Below, in pieces: positions 33,913-43,891 of a stretch of DNA of 64,000 bases. A program made the position numbers and the translations under genes. The notes under the pieces are model-generated. The model saw only the letters and a program-made list of their open reading frames with translations, ran no database searches and had not been told where the DNA came from. Within the stretch, counting starts at the first letter, position 1; each line of letters opens with the position of its first letter. The stretch comes from CAZUGA01 sp964619885. GTDB lineage: Bacteria > Pseudomonadota > Gammaproteobacteria > Methylococcales > UBA1147. Where the stretch lies: NCBI GenBank assembly GCA_964619885.1, contig CAZUGA010000020.1:1-64000 (forward strand), read 5' to 3'.

Positions 33913-35097
33913 ATGGAAGAGTTTCAGCGCATTAGTCGGTTGCCCCCATATGTTTTTAATATCGTAAACGAATTAAAGGCTGAGGCGCGAGCGAGAGGGG
34001 AAGACATAATCGATGTCGGAATGGGGAATCCCGACCAACCCACACCGAAGCATATTGTTGATAAGTTGGTCGAAGTTTCGCAGCGTGAAGATACGCATCG
34101 GTATTCGGTGTCGAGGGGTATTCCGCGATTACGGCTTGCAATCTGCAACTGGTACCGCAATCGTTACGATGTAGAATTGGATTTCGATACACAAGCCATT
34201 GTTACGATCGGTTCTAAAGAGGGCTTGGCGCATTTAGCCTTGGCAACAGTGGGGTCTGGCGATGCAATCCTGGTGCCGAATCCAGCCTATCCTATTCATC
34301 CGTATGGGATGGTTATAGCGGGAGCCGATATTCGACACGTACCGTTGGTGCCCGGCGTGGACTTTTTCGATGAATTGGTCAAAGCAATCAAAACCTCCTG
34401 GCCAAAGCCAAAAATGTTATTGCTCAATTTTCCGGGTAATCCCACGACGCAATGCATCGAACTGAATTTTTTTGAAAAAGTTATCGACATTGCTAAAGAG
34501 CATAAAATATGGGTTGTTCATGATTTTGCTTACGCAGATATTGTGTTCGATGGTTACAAAGCACCATCGATCCTGGAGGTGCCCGGGGCGACAGATGTTG
34601 CAGTAGAATTCTTTTCGCTGTCTAAAAGTTACAATATGCCGGGTTGGCGAGTTGGTTTTATGTGCGGGAACGAGCAATTGGTCGCTGCTCTGGGCCGTAT
34701 GAAATCCTATTTGGATTACGGTATGTTTACCCCAATTCAAGTTGCTGCGATATCGGCACTAGAAGGCCCTCAGGATTGTGTGACCAAAATTTGTGAAACT
34801 TATCGCAGACGGCGTGATGTATTGTGTGATGGTTTGAATAGTATTGGTTGGGAGGTCTCCAAGCCGCAGGCGACAATGTTTGTATGGGCACCAATACCAA
34901 CTCAATTTCGGGCGATGGGTTCGCTGGAATTTTCGAAAAAACTCTTATTGGAAGCTAAGGTTGCGGTCTCCCCCGGTGTGGGCTTTGGACAATTTGGCGA
35001 CGACCATGTTCGTTTCAGTTTGATCGAGAATGAACACCGCACCCGGCAAGCGCTGCGAGGTATTCGCAATATGCTCCGCGAAGCTAACGCTGTATAA
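33913..35097 (+). CDS. alaC: Glutamate-pyruvate aminotransferase (AlaC type)
   Basis: A 394-residue class I PLP aminotransferase making alanine from pyruvate and glutamate. RISRLPPYVFNIVNELK at the N-terminus, DVGMGNPDQPTP and the PLP-lysine block SLSKSYNMPGWRVGF match AlaC (formerly YfdZ) closely. TGAGG precedes the ATG. The next gene is hom, 25 bases later; this alaC-hom-thrC order is known from Pseudomonas-type genomes. Confidence 0.93.
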   Translation: MEEFQRISRLPPYVFNIVNELKAEARARGEDIIDVGMGNPDQPTPKHIVDKLVEVSQREDTHRYSVSRGIPRLRLAICNWYRNRYDVELDFDTQAIVTIGSKEGLAHLALATVGSGDAILVPNPAYPIHPYGMVIAGADIRHVPLVPGVDFFDELVKAIKTSWPKPKMLLLNFPGNPTTQCIELNFFEKVIDIAKEHKIWVVHDFAYADIVFDGYKAPSILEVPGATDVAVEFFSLSKSYNMPGWRVGFMCGNEQLVAALGRMKSYLDYGMFTPIQVAAISALEGPQDCVTKICETYRRRRDVLCDGLNSIGWEVSKPQATMFVWAPIPTQFRAMGSLEFSKKLLLEAKVAVSPGVGFGQFGDDHVRFSLIENEHRTRQALRGIRNMLREANAV

Positions 35098-35122
35098 TCG
35101 CCGAATTTTGTTGCTCGGGAGT

Positions 35123-36439
35123 ATGAGTTTGAAGCCAGTAAAAATAGGTTTGATTGGTCTTGGTACCGTTGGAGGTGGCACAGTAAATGTGCTACAGCGT
35201 AATTCTGTAGAGATTGCCCGACGCGCCGGAAGAGAAATAACCGTCGTCAAAGCTTCAACTCGGGATTTATCCAAGCCGCGAATCTGCCAGACCGACGGTA
35301 TCGAGTTGGTGCAAGATCCAAAGGATATTGTGTCGAACAGTGAGATTGATATTGTTGTTGAATTAATCGGTGGTGACGGCCTGGCTAAAGATTTGGTAAT
35401 CGACGCGATAGAACAGGGAAAGCATGTGGTAACTGCGAATAAGGCGTTGATAGCATTACACGGCAATGAGATTTTTGCTGCAGCGTCCCGCTGTGGTGTT
35501 GTGGTGGCTTTTGAAGCTGCGGTTGCGGGTGGGATACCCATAATTAAGGCAATACGAGAGGGGTTAAGTGGAAACCGGATAGAATGGTTGGCAGGTATCA
35601 TCAATGGTACCGGCAATTTCATTCTGACCGAAATGCGCGATAAAGGACGGGAGTTTGGGGATGTTCTTGCCGAGGCTCAAGCGTTGGGATATGCGGAAGC
35701 GGATCCGACCTTTGATGTGGAAGGAATAGATGCAGCCCACAAATTAACCATATTGGCATCGATTGCTTTCGGTATTCCCCTGCAATTCAATAGAGTGTAT
35801 ACAGAAGGGATTTCGTCAATCTCTCGGGAAGATGTTGCCTATGCCGAGGAGCTGGGATACAGAATCAAGCATTTGGGAGTAGCCAAGCGAGCATTAAAGG
35901 GTATCGAATTGCGGGTTCACCCGACTTTAATTCCTGAGCGCCGGCTAATTGCTAATGTTGATGGGGTTAAAAATGCTGTTCTGGTCCATGGCGACGCAGT
36001 TGGCCCAACGTTGTATTACGGGGCAGGTGCTGGAGCGGAACCCACCGCATCAGCAGTTGTGGCGGATATTGTTGATGTGGTTCGAGCCTTGACAGGTGAT
36101 CCCGAAAATAGAGTGCCGCACTTGGCATTTCAACCTGAAGCTTTGCAAGATTTTCCAATTCTTTCGATGGACGACGTGGAAACAGCATACTACATTCGTT
36201 TCACCGCAGCGGATAAACCGGGTGTATTGGCAGATGTAACACGCATATTGGCAAGCCATGCAATTAGTATAGAAGCAGTCATACAGAAAGAACCGTTAGA
36301 TGGTAAAAGCGATCTTCCGGTCATTATGCTGACCCATAGAGTGTTCGAGCGCGACCTGAATGCTGCCGTTTTAGAGATAGAAGCGCTTGACGCGGTTGTC
36401 GATAGTGTCAATCGAATACGGGTTGAAAATTTGGGTTAG
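35123..36439 (+). CDS. hom: Homoserine dehydrogenase
   Basis: Reduces aspartate semialdehyde to homoserine, feeding threonine and methionine. The 438 residues have the NAD(P)-binding GLIGLGTVGGGTV near residues 9-21, the catalytic region GNFILTEMRDKG and AEADPTFDVEGIDAAHKL, and a C-terminal ACT domain (about 355-430) for threonine feedback. The ATG at 35123 follows CGGGAG; a longer upstream frame would overlap alaC. It is monofunctional, not fused to aspartokinase. Confidence 0.96.
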   Translation: MSLKPVKIGLIGLGTVGGGTVNVLQRNSVEIARRAGREITVVKASTRDLSKPRICQTDGIELVQDPKDIVSNSEIDIVVELIGGDGLAKDLVIDAIEQGKHVVTANKALIALHGNEIFAAASRCGVVVAFEAAVAGGIPIIKAIREGLSGNRIEWLAGIINGTGNFILTEMRDKGREFGDVLAEAQALGYAEADPTFDVEGIDAAHKLTILASIAFGIPLQFNRVYTEGISSISREDVAYAEELGYRIKHLGVAKRALKGIELRVHPTLIPERRLIANVDGVKNAVLVHGDAVGPTLYYGAGAGAEPTASAVVADIVDVVRALTGDPENRVPHLAFQPEALQDFPILSMDDVETAYYIRFTAADKPGVLADVTRILASHAISIEAVIQKEPLDGKSDLPVIMLTHRVFERDLNAAVLEIEALDAVVDSVNRIRVENLG

Positions 36440-36541
36440 ATGTTGAAAATTGCTGTGGCGAAATTTTGGTTTGAGGCAGAAGTTAAGTCAGTAGACCAAT
36501 TTCAAATCCACTCAATTCTTGGCAAACTTAAAAATTCGTAA
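36440..36541 (+). CDS. Possible small protein directly after hom
   Basis: An ATG immediately next to the hom stop (TAG ATG) opens 33 codons ending TAA. The peptide starts MLKIAVAKFWFEAEV. There is no ribosome site beyond the end of hom and nothing recognisable; it may be chance. The rest of the 188-base gap holds a short CACGG/CCGTG stem at 36581-36594. Confidence 0.12.
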   Translation: MLKIAVAKFWFEAEVKSVDQFQIHSILGKLKNS

Positions 36542-36627
36542 CTCATAATTTAGAAAATAAGCAGAGAAATAATTGAATTGCACGGTTCTCCGTGTGGCCA
36601 TTGATTAATCATCGTATTTAATATTAT

Positions 36628-37719
36628 ATGTCAGTGAATAAACGATATACCGGGCTAATTGACCGGTACGGTCAGCGTCTTCCGGTTGAAAAAAATACTC
36701 GTCCGATTAGTTTGGGTGAAGGTAATACACCGCTAATCCGTTTGGAAAATATACCCAACTTGGTCGGTAAAGACGTCGATATCTATGTAAAATATGAGGG
36801 ATTGAATCCAACCGGTTCATTTAAAGACCGGGGTATGACGATGGCGGTGAGCAAAGCCGTACAGAGTGGTAGTAAAGCGATTATTTGTGCTTCGACCGGT
36901 AATACTTCAGCGTCTGCCGCAGCATACGCAAAACGTGCTGGAATCACCGCATTTGTGTTGATTCCGGACGGTAAAATCGCGCTTGGCAAATTGGCGCAGA
37001 CGATGATGTACGGCGCATTGATAATTCAGATCCGAGGAAATTTTGATGATGGAATGAGACTGGTCAAAGAGATTGCCGATCATGCGCCAGTGACGATAGT
37101 TAATTCAATCAATCCATTCAGGATTGAAGGCCAGAAAACTGCTGCGTTTGAAATTGTTGACGAATTAGGTAGAGCACCTGATTACCATTGCCTTCCGGTC
37201 GGCAATGCAGGCAATATAACCGCGTATTGGAAAGGCTATAAAGAGTATGCGTCTGATATCGATGGACTAGGTAAGATTACAGATTCAACTCCAATTATGG
37301 TTGGTTACCAGGCGGCGGGGGCTGCACCCTTCATTAAAGGGGGAATGATTGATGAACCTGAAACAGTTGCGACAGCGATTCGGATTGGTCACCCTCAATC
37401 ATGGGATTATGCGTGGCAAGCGCAAAAGGAATCTGGTGGCTGGTTTGATAGTTTTGACGATAGCGAAATTTTGAAAGCGCAAAAAATGCTTGCCGAACAT
37501 GAAGGCATCTTTTGCGAACCTGCATCCGCAACTTCGCTAGCCGGCGCATTGCACGATGTTACTGCCGGGAAGATTCCGCAGGGTAGTACAATCGTTTGCA
37601 CGCTTACCGGTAACGGTCTGAAAGATCCAGATATAGCGATTAGCCAATCTACATTAAAACCACTTACGGTTGAATCCAACTTGGAGTCTGTCAAAGGCGC
37701 AATTTTGGAAAGATTGTAA
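36628..37719 (+). CDS. thrC: Threonine synthase, short form
   Basis: Converts O-phosphohomoserine to threonine with PLP. The 363-residue protein has LGEGNTPLIRL, the PLP-lysine block GSFKDRGMTMAV and ASTGNTSASAAAYA, and VGNAGNITAYWKG. This is the short ThrC type common in Gram-positive bacteria and in some Gram-negatives, not the about 430-residue E. coli form or the longer Pseudomonas one. No obvious ribosome site precedes the ATG. Forms a pathway pair with hom upstream. Confidence 0.95.
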   Translation: MSVNKRYTGLIDRYGQRLPVEKNTRPISLGEGNTPLIRLENIPNLVGKDVDIYVKYEGLNPTGSFKDRGMTMAVSKAVQSGSKAIICASTGNTSASAAAYAKRAGITAFVLIPDGKIALGKLAQTMMYGALIIQIRGNFDDGMRLVKEIADHAPVTIVNSINPFRIEGQKTAAFEIVDELGRAPDYHCLPVGNAGNITAYWKGYKEYASDIDGLGKITDSTPIMVGYQAAGAAPFIKGGMIDEPETVATAIRIGHPQSWDYAWQAQKESGGWFDSFDDSEILKAQKMLAEHEGIFCEPASATSLAGALHDVTAGKIPQGSTIVCTLTGNGLKDPDIAISQSTLKPLTVESNLESVKGAILERL

Positions 37720-37828
37720 TTCAAGCCTGAAGAACTCTCGACCATTCACCAGCCTACAAAATGCGCTGTGATTTATCGAAGTTAAAACAACATATGGATG
37801 ATTTTGACAGCGAATAGGTGTTGCCCAA

Positions 37829-39571
37829 TTGAATAAACAGATTGTCGAAAGGTCTGTTAAATTACCGGGTAACGGATATTTAGACGGATTACATCCGATA
37901 CTTCGGCGTGTATACAAAGCGCGCAATATTGAATCCAAGCAACAACTGGATTACGCATTATCGCAGTTACCCCATCCGAATCTACTTGGTGGTATGGACG
38001 TGATGGTTGGAGAGTTGGTTGCGACTCTTCGAAAACAGAGTCGGATCTTGATTGTTGCGGATTTTGATACGGATGGAGCAACTAGCTGTGTAGTTGCGAA
38101 ATTGGGATTGGAAATGATGGGTGCAAATGCCGTGAGTTATGCGGTGCCGAACCGATTCGAATATGGTTATGGCTTAACCCCGGAGATAGTTGACGTCGCG
38201 CTTCAAAAACAACCGGATGTCATTGTTACCGTTGACAACGGTATTTCTAGCCTGGACGGTGTAGCCTATGCTAAAAGCCATGGATTGAGAGTATTGGTGA
38301 CAGATCACCATCTGCCAGGTGACGTATTACCTGAAGCCAATGCTATTGTAAATCCCAATCTTCCAGGAGACCCGTTTCCGAGTAAATCTTTGGCTGGTGT
38401 CGGTGTTATGTTTTACGTGCTTAGTGCCTTGAGAGCTGAGTTGCGGGATAAGGACTGGTTTGCTGAGCGGGGTATTGCTGAACCCAACCTTGCGCAATTG
38501 TTAGATCTTGTTGCGTTGGGGACGGTTGCGGATGTGGTGCCTCTAGACCATGTGAATCGTGTTTTTATTCACCATGGCCTGAAGCGTATTAAAGCCGCAA
38601 AAACCCATGTGGGGATTCAAGCGATTATTGAAGTTGCGGGTCGTTCTATCACTTCATTGACGGCTGCCGATTTAGGTTTCGTGGTTGGGCCAAGGCTGAA
38701 TGCAGCCGGCCGTTTAGAGGATATGTCGACGGGTATAGAATGCCTGTTGTCACAGGATTATGCTGATGCGCGCCAGCTCGCAAATCGTTTGGATACATTG
38801 AATAGCGAGCGACGAGAAATAGAAGGTCGTATGAAGCTTGAAGCGATGAGTTTTCTAGAGTCAGCCGAACTCAATGAGGGTTCATTAGTCCCTGCGGGCA
38901 TCTGTCTATACGACGCAAATTGGCATCAAGGTATCGTAGGAATATTGGCTTCAAGGATCAAAGACCGCTTTAATCGTCCGGTGATTGCTTTTGCGCCGGC
39001 TGACGAAGGGACGTTGAAAGGTTCGGCCAGGTCCGTTGAGGGTGTGCATATGCGAGATTTATTGAGTGAAATTGCGTCGACGTATCCAGCATTGTTGGAT
39101 CGATTTGGCGGTCATGCCATGGCCGCCGGATTGAGCTTAGATCTAACTAAGTTCGATGAATTCTCAGCAGTTTTTTCCCAATTTGTAGAAACGAAAATGG
39201 GTGCAGAAAATGGTCCTGGGATTTTTTATTCGGATGGTGAATTGACATCCAATCTTATGACATTGGAAATTGCAGACCTTATTCGGCAAAGCGGACCATG
39301 GGGACATAAGTTTCCCGAGCCAACGTTTCATGGTGAGTTTGAAGTTGTGCAGCTGAGAATACTAAAAAATCAACATCTTAAGTTTGTACTTAAACAACCA
39401 AACTATGAATTGTTGGTCGATGGAATTGCATTTTTTGTGGATGACCCTAATCAATGGTTGGATTGTGAATTTGTAAGATTGGGCTACCGGTTATCGGTGA
39501 ATGAATTTCGCGATGTCCGTTCATCGCAGATCATCGTCGAACAAATAGAGCGAATAGGTGAAGCAAATTAA
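37829..39571 (+). CDS. recJ: Single-stranded-DNA 5'-3' exonuclease RecJ
   Basis: A 580-residue DHH-family exonuclease used in RecF recombination, base-excision and mismatch repair. IVADFDTDGATS near residue 72 and VTDHHLPG near residue 160 hold metal-binding Asp and His residues; later motifs GRLEDMS and GGHAMAAGLSL (DHHA1 part) are intact. A TTG start is used. In many gammaproteobacteria recJ is directly followed by prfB; here the SUF operon stands between them. Confidence 0.95.
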   Translation: MNKQIVERSVKLPGNGYLDGLHPILRRVYKARNIESKQQLDYALSQLPHPNLLGGMDVMVGELVATLRKQSRILIVADFDTDGATSCVVAKLGLEMMGANAVSYAVPNRFEYGYGLTPEIVDVALQKQPDVIVTVDNGISSLDGVAYAKSHGLRVLVTDHHLPGDVLPEANAIVNPNLPGDPFPSKSLAGVGVMFYVLSALRAELRDKDWFAERGIAEPNLAQLLDLVALGTVADVVPLDHVNRVFIHHGLKRIKAAKTHVGIQAIIEVAGRSITSLTAADLGFVVGPRLNAAGRLEDMSTGIECLLSQDYADARQLANRLDTLNSERREIEGRMKLEAMSFLESAELNEGSLVPAGICLYDANWHQGIVGILASRIKDRFNRPVIAFAPADEGTLKGSARSVEGVHMRDLLSEIASTYPALLDRFGGHAMAAGLSLDLTKFDEFSAVFSQFVETKMGAENGPGIFYSDGELTSNLMTLEIADLIRQSGPWGHKFPEPTFHGEFEVVQLRILKNQHLKFVLKQPNYELLVDGIAFFVDDPNQWLDCEFVRLGYRLSVNEFRDVRSSQIIVEQIERIGEAN

Positions 39572-39782
39572 ATTTGGCGTTGCGATTTATGTCGTCTCTT
39601 TCCAAACTAAAGCTTAAGCGCAAATTATTCCGCTAAGCGCCTTAAAAATTTGGTGTATGCAGGAAGCTGCAATCTGTTTTGAGTTAGTTCTAGATGTCCC
39701 CAAAACCTCTAGAAAGTATTCAGACTCATAAGTACTCCCTGTCAAATCGCGTAAAAAATTCTTATGTCTAATAACCTAGTAT

Positions 39783-39815
39783 TTTACTTGGTTAATAAAC
39801 AGTACTAAAATAGTC
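39783..39815 (+). promoter_or_regulatory. SUF operon promoter with Rrf2/IscR-like operator
   Basis: TTTACT (39783-39788), a 17-base spacer and TAAAAT (39806-39811) resemble a sigma70 promoter. The 13 bases at 39803-39815, TACTAAAATAGTC, match the core of the IscR type 1 site (GACTRWWWYAGTC) at 12 positions and cover the -10. The Rrf2 regulator encoded next would thus repress its own operon when Fe-S supply is adequate. Confidence 0.65.
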
Positions 39816-39837
39816 CGATTAGAAGGTAGGAGATTCG

Positions 39838-40302
39838 ATGCTTCGATTGAGCAAGTTAACAGATTATGCCACGGTGATATTGGGTCGCATGGCGGGCGAA
39901 AAAGACAGCGTTCATGCAGCGACTGAAATTTCCAATACGACCGGAATCTCGTTGCCTACGGTGTGTAAGCTTTTAAAAATATTGGCAAAAGCAGAAGTTC
40001 TGGTTTCTATACGCGGTGCCAAGGGTGGCTACCGTTTAAGTCGTTCACCGGATCGAATTTCAGTGGCGGATGTAATTTGTGCGTTGGAAGGGCCAATCGC
40101 ATTGACCGAATGTGGAATATCTGACGATAACTGTCAGCAATCCGCTCAGTGTGAAATTAGAGGGAATTGGAGTGTGATTAATAAAGCGATTAAAAATGCG
40201 CTGGAATCTGTTTCTGTCGCGGACTTGATTGTTCCCGCTGGGCATATTCGGAATGAATTTACCGTCCCCGTTGAGAGCATTTACCTTCAGCAAAGACGAT
40301 AG
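39838..40302 (+). CDS. sufR: SUF system Rrf2-family Fe-S regulator
   Basis: A 154-residue Rrf2/IscR-family repressor. The winged helix-turn-helix covers about residues 1-65 (LSKLTDYATVILGRMA, then SLPTVCKLLKILAKA), and three Cys at 92, 99 and 105 in TECGISDDNCQQSAQC would hold the Fe-S cluster, almost as in IscR (92, 98, 104). It belongs to the group of SUF regulators found in Xanthomonas-like and many other gammaproteobacteria. AGGTAGGAG precedes the ATG. It is the first gene of the sufBCDSU operon and should sense its own product. The symbol is used loosely. Confidence 0.9.
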   Translation: MLRLSKLTDYATVILGRMAGEKDSVHAATEISNTTGISLPTVCKLLKILAKAEVLVSIRGAKGGYRLSRSPDRISVADVICALEGPIALTECGISDDNCQQSAQCEIRGNWSVINKAIKNALESVSVADLIVPAGHIRNEFTVPVESIYLQQRR

Positions 40303-40319
40303 AGGTTTTGGAGAAAAGA

Positions 40320-41768
40320 ATGTCAGCAAGTAGTGAACAACTGGATAAATTGATTGGGAAGGATTACAAGCAAGGCTTTGTAACTGAATTGCCCACAGAC
40401 AGTTTGCCCCCGGGTTTGAATGAAGATGTCATTCGAGCCATTTCGGCGAAGAAAAATGAACCTGAATTTATGCTGCAATGGCGTCTTGAAGCCTATCGTC
40501 ATTGGCTGACATTAAGTCCCCCGGAATGGGCCTTTGTCAATTTCCCGCCGATAGATTATCAAGCGATTAGTTATTATTCTGCGCCCAAAGATAATTCGGA
40601 TGGACCGAAGAGTCTGGATGAGGTCGATCCTCAATTATTGGAAACTTATAAAAAGTTGGGAATCCCGTTATCCGAACAGGAACGTCTGGCGGGCGTAGCG
40701 GTTGATGCCGTGTTTGATTCGGTTTCTGTTGCGACAACCTTTAAGGGTAAATTAGCCGACGCCGGTGTTATCTTCTGTCCGATGTCCGAAGCCGTGCAAA
40801 ACCATCCTGAGCTTGTGCAGCAATATTTGGGTTCGGTTGTTCCGTATAAAGATAATTATTACGCAGCACTAAATTCGGCTGTTTTTTCAGATGGGTCGTT
40901 CGTATTCATTCCCAAAGGCGTTCGCTGTCCTATGGAATTATCCACCTATTTCAGAATAAACGCGGCGAATACCGGTCAATTTGAACGGACGCTTATCATC
41001 GCTGAAGAGCGTAGCCATGTTAGTTATCTTGAAGGGTGTACCGCACCAATGCGCGATGAAAACCAATTGCACGCGGCAGTTGTTGAATTGGTGGCTTTGG
41101 ATAACGCTGAAATTAAATACTCAACCGTACAAAATTGGTATCCAGGAGATGAGGATGGTAAGGGGGGGATATACAATTTTGTGACAAAACGGGGTGATTG
41201 CCGAGGGATTAACTCAAAAATTTCGTGGACTCAGGTAGAAACTGGTTCTGCGATTACTTGGAAGTATCCTAGCTGCATATTGACTGGCGACAATTCTATT
41301 GGTGAATTTTATTCCGTAGCGCTGACTAACAATAGGCAACAAGCGGATACCGGGACAAAGATGATTCATATCGGCAAAAATACCCGAAGCACTATCATAT
41401 CCAAAGGAATCTCTGCGGGAAGGGCGCAAAACACCTATAGAGGATTGGTTAAAGTGCTAAAAAGTGCGACCAATGCTCGAAATTATACTCAGTGTGACTC
41501 ATTGCTGGTTGGAGACCGTTGCGGCGCTCATACCTTTCCCTATATGGAGATCAGGCAGCCTACTGCCCAGGTAGAGCACGAAGCATCTACCTCCAAGATA
41601 AGCGAGGACCAGTTGTTTTTCTGCCAGCAGCGGGGTCTATCGGCCGAAGATGCAGTATCCATGATAGTAAACGGATTTTGCAAGGAAGTGTTCAAAGAGC
41701 TTCCTATGGAATTTGCCGTGGAAGCCCAGGCATTACTGGGTATAAGTCTGGAAGGCAGTGTAGGCTAA
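40320..41768 (+). CDS. sufB: Fe-S cluster scaffold component SufB
   Basis: Core scaffold of the SufBCD complex on which [4Fe-4S] or [2Fe-2S] clusters are built. The 482-residue protein includes VFIPKGVRCPMELSTYFRIN and ARNYTQCDSLLVGDRCGAHT near the C-terminus, with the conserved Cys, and QTGTKMIH-like QADTGTKMIHIGKNTRS. GGAG upstream supports ATG 40320 over the TTG at 40308. It begins 18 bases after sufR ends. Confidence 0.97.
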   Translation: MSASSEQLDKLIGKDYKQGFVTELPTDSLPPGLNEDVIRAISAKKNEPEFMLQWRLEAYRHWLTLSPPEWAFVNFPPIDYQAISYYSAPKDNSDGPKSLDEVDPQLLETYKKLGIPLSEQERLAGVAVDAVFDSVSVATTFKGKLADAGVIFCPMSEAVQNHPELVQQYLGSVVPYKDNYYAALNSAVFSDGSFVFIPKGVRCPMELSTYFRINAANTGQFERTLIIAEERSHVSYLEGCTAPMRDENQLHAAVVELVALDNAEIKYSTVQNWYPGDEDGKGGIYNFVTKRGDCRGINSKISWTQVETGSAITWKYPSCILTGDNSIGEFYSVALTNNRQQADTGTKMIHIGKNTRSTIISKGISAGRAQNTYRGLVKVLKSATNARNYTQCDSLLVGDRCGAHTFPYMEIRQPTAQVEHEASTSKISEDQLFFCQQRGLSAEDAVSMIVNGFCKEVFKELPMEFAVEAQALLGISLEGSVG

Positions 41769-41797
41769 GATTTTGAATAAAAGATTTGGAGAAGTAA

Positions 41798-42556
41798 ATG
41801 TTAAGTATTGAAAACCTGCATGTGTCGGTCGGAGATAACGAAATCTTAAAAGGGATTAACCTTCAGGTTAATCCCGGTGAAGTTCATGCGATTATGGGAC
41901 CGAATGGTTCCGGAAAAAGTACCTTGTCACATGTGCTTGCGGGTCGCAGTGGTTATGATATAAAGGCCGGTTCAATCCTTTATCAAGGCCGAGATTTGTC
42001 TGAGATGGAACCGGAAGAACGTGCCCGTGAAGGGATTTTTTTGGCCTTCCAATATCCGGTAGAAATTCCCGGAGTCAGCAATATTTACTTGCTAAAAGCC
42101 GCGTTAAACTCTATCCGTAAGCACCAGGGATTGGATGAATTGGATGCGATGGATTTCCTAAGCATGGTTAAAACAAAAACCAAATTAGTAGAAATGGATG
42201 AGAAATTTCTTTATCGGGCGGTGAACGAAGGATTTTCCGGCGGTGAAAAGAAGCGTAATGAGATATTGCAAATGGCCGTGTTGGAACCGCGATTGGCTAT
42301 CCTTGATGAAACTGATTCCGGTTTGGATATCGACGCGCTCAAGATCGTATCTGAAGGTGTTAACGCGCTTCGTTCGGAAAAACGATCATTTGTATTGGTA
42401 ACGCACTATCAACGTTTGTTGGATTATATTAAACCGGATTTCGTGCACGTTTTGGTGGACGGCAATATCGTTAAGACCGGGGACGCCCAATTGGCCCTTG
42501 AATTGGAGGAGAAGGGTTACGGATGGGTAGGGCAAAGCGACGTGGTCGAGGTGTAG
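41798..42556 (+). CDS. sufC: SUF ATPase SufC
   Basis: ABC-type ATPase of the SufBCD complex. The 252 residues contain GPNGSGKSTLSHVLAG (Walker A), FSGGEKKRNEILQMA (signature) and AILDETDSGLDIDALK (Walker B and D-loop), all characteristic of SufC. GGAGAAG precedes the start. Binding of ATP remodels the SufB-SufD interface. Confidence 0.97.
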   Translation: MLSIENLHVSVGDNEILKGINLQVNPGEVHAIMGPNGSGKSTLSHVLAGRSGYDIKAGSILYQGRDLSEMEPEERAREGIFLAFQYPVEIPGVSNIYLLKAALNSIRKHQGLDELDAMDFLSMVKTKTKLVEMDEKFLYRAVNEGFSGGEKKRNEILQMAVLEPRLAILDETDSGLDIDALKIVSEGVNALRSEKRSFVLVTHYQRLLDYIKPDFVHVLVDGNIVKTGDAQLALELEEKGYGWVGQSDVVEV

Positions 42557-42559
42557 AAC

Positions 42560-43891
42560 ATGGTGACACAGCCGGTTGAAAATAATGGGTATTATGCGTC
42601 GCAGTATGAGGCTTTGGTTGCTTGTCTACCCGGAAGCGACTTGCCTTGGCTGCGACAAAAACGCGATGAGGCTTTGGCTTCATTCTCAGCATCTGGATTT
42701 CCATCTCCACGTGAGGAGGAATGGCGCTACACCAATGTATCAGCAATCGAAAGAAGATTGTTTAGTCCGGCACCTGGAAAACCTGGAAAAATAGAGCGCG
42801 GTAAATTAGACGCAATAATTTTGCGGGATGCCTATGCATTGGTTTTTGTGGACGGAATCTATAGCGATGAATTTTCATCCACAGGGGGTTTGCCTGATGG
42901 CGTTTTGGCCTGTTCGATTAAGCATGCAATGACCGCTGATGGTGAGCGTGTTAAGTCGTGGCTAGGCGCGGGAGTTGAGCATGAACGCAATGGGTTTATA
43001 TCGTTTAATACCGCGTTCTTTAGTGACGGTGCCTATATCTATATTCCTAGTGATATCGAAGTAGAGCGACCCATTCAGCTAATTTACGTTACAACACAAA
43101 ACGATAGTTTAGCCTGTACTCGAAATTTGGTAGTGGCCGACAGCGGTGCCCAAGCGGTAATTGTTGAGACCCATCTGGGGTTAGATGAACTGAGCTACTT
43201 ATCAGCTTCTGTTTCGGAGGTGTTTGTCGGTGAGAATTCCATTGTAAAGTGGAATAAATTGCAGTGTGAATCGGATCGAGGTTTCCATTTTGGCGGTGTT
43301 TACGCGTCCCAACAGTCATACGGGCGATTTGAACATAATAACTATTCTTTTGGTGGATTGTTGGTGCGCAATGAAGTGCACGTAGAATTGGCTTATGCCT
43401 CAGAATGTAACTTGGATGGTTTGTTTTTGGCTACAGGCCGTCAACATGTAGATAACCATACGCGGGTAAATCACATTAGGCCTAAGGGTATCAGCCGGGA
43501 AACTTATAAAGGTATATTGGATAGACGGGCTAAGGGCGTATTTCAAGGTCGAATTGTGGTTGCGGAAGACGCGCAAAAAACAGATTCTGCTATGAAGAAT
43601 AGAAATTTATTATTATCTTCCGATGCTGAAATCGATACCAAACCGCAATTGGAAATTTATGCGGATGATGTGAAATGCGCACACGGTGTTACCGTCGGCG
43701 AATTGGACGAAGACGCCATATTTTTTCTGCAAACTCGGGGAATTGACCCAGTTACAGCAAAAAACATGCTGACTTTTGCATTCGCAAACGAAATGGTCGA
43801 ACGGATATCGATACCCTGTTTACGATCGCTGGTTCAAACGCATTTGTTGAACAGGTTCCCACAGACCAATATTCGGACGGAATGGCTATGA
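42560..43891 (+). CDS. sufD: SUF scaffold component SufD
   Basis: Partner of SufB; the pair shares a right-handed beta-helix core. The 443-residue protein contains REEEWRYTNVSAIE near residue 50, VNHIRPKGISRETYKGILD, and CAHGVTVGELDEDAIFFLQ, with the conserved His and Cys near the SufB interface. It starts four bases after sufC and overlaps sufS by ten bases, so it is tightly coupled. Confidence 0.96.
   Translation: MVTQPVENNGYYASQYEALVACLPGSDLPWLRQKRDEALASFSASGFPSPREEEWRYTNVSAIERRLFSPAPGKPGKIERGKLDAIILRDAYALVFVDGIYSDEFSSTGGLPDGVLACSIKHAMTADGERVKSWLGAGVEHERNGFISFNTAFFSDGAYIYIPSDIEVERPIQLIYVTTQNDSLACTRNLVVADSGAQAVIVETHLGLDELSYLSASVSEVFVGENSIVKWNKLQCESDRGFHFGGVYASQQSYGRFEHNNYSFGGLLVRNEVHVELAYASECNLDGLFLATGRQHVDNHTRVNHIRPKGISRETYKGILDRRAKGVFQGRIVVAEDAQKTDSAMKNRNLLLSSDAEIDTKPQLEIYADDVKCAHGVTVGELDEDAIFFLQTRGIDPVTAKNMLTFAFANEMVERISIPCLRSLVQTHLLNRFPQTNIRTEWL

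Noticed and set aside
39614..39645. Imperfect inverted repeat after recJ
   Set aside because: The TTAAGCGC arms carry a bulge and no T-run follows, so it is too weak to call a terminator.
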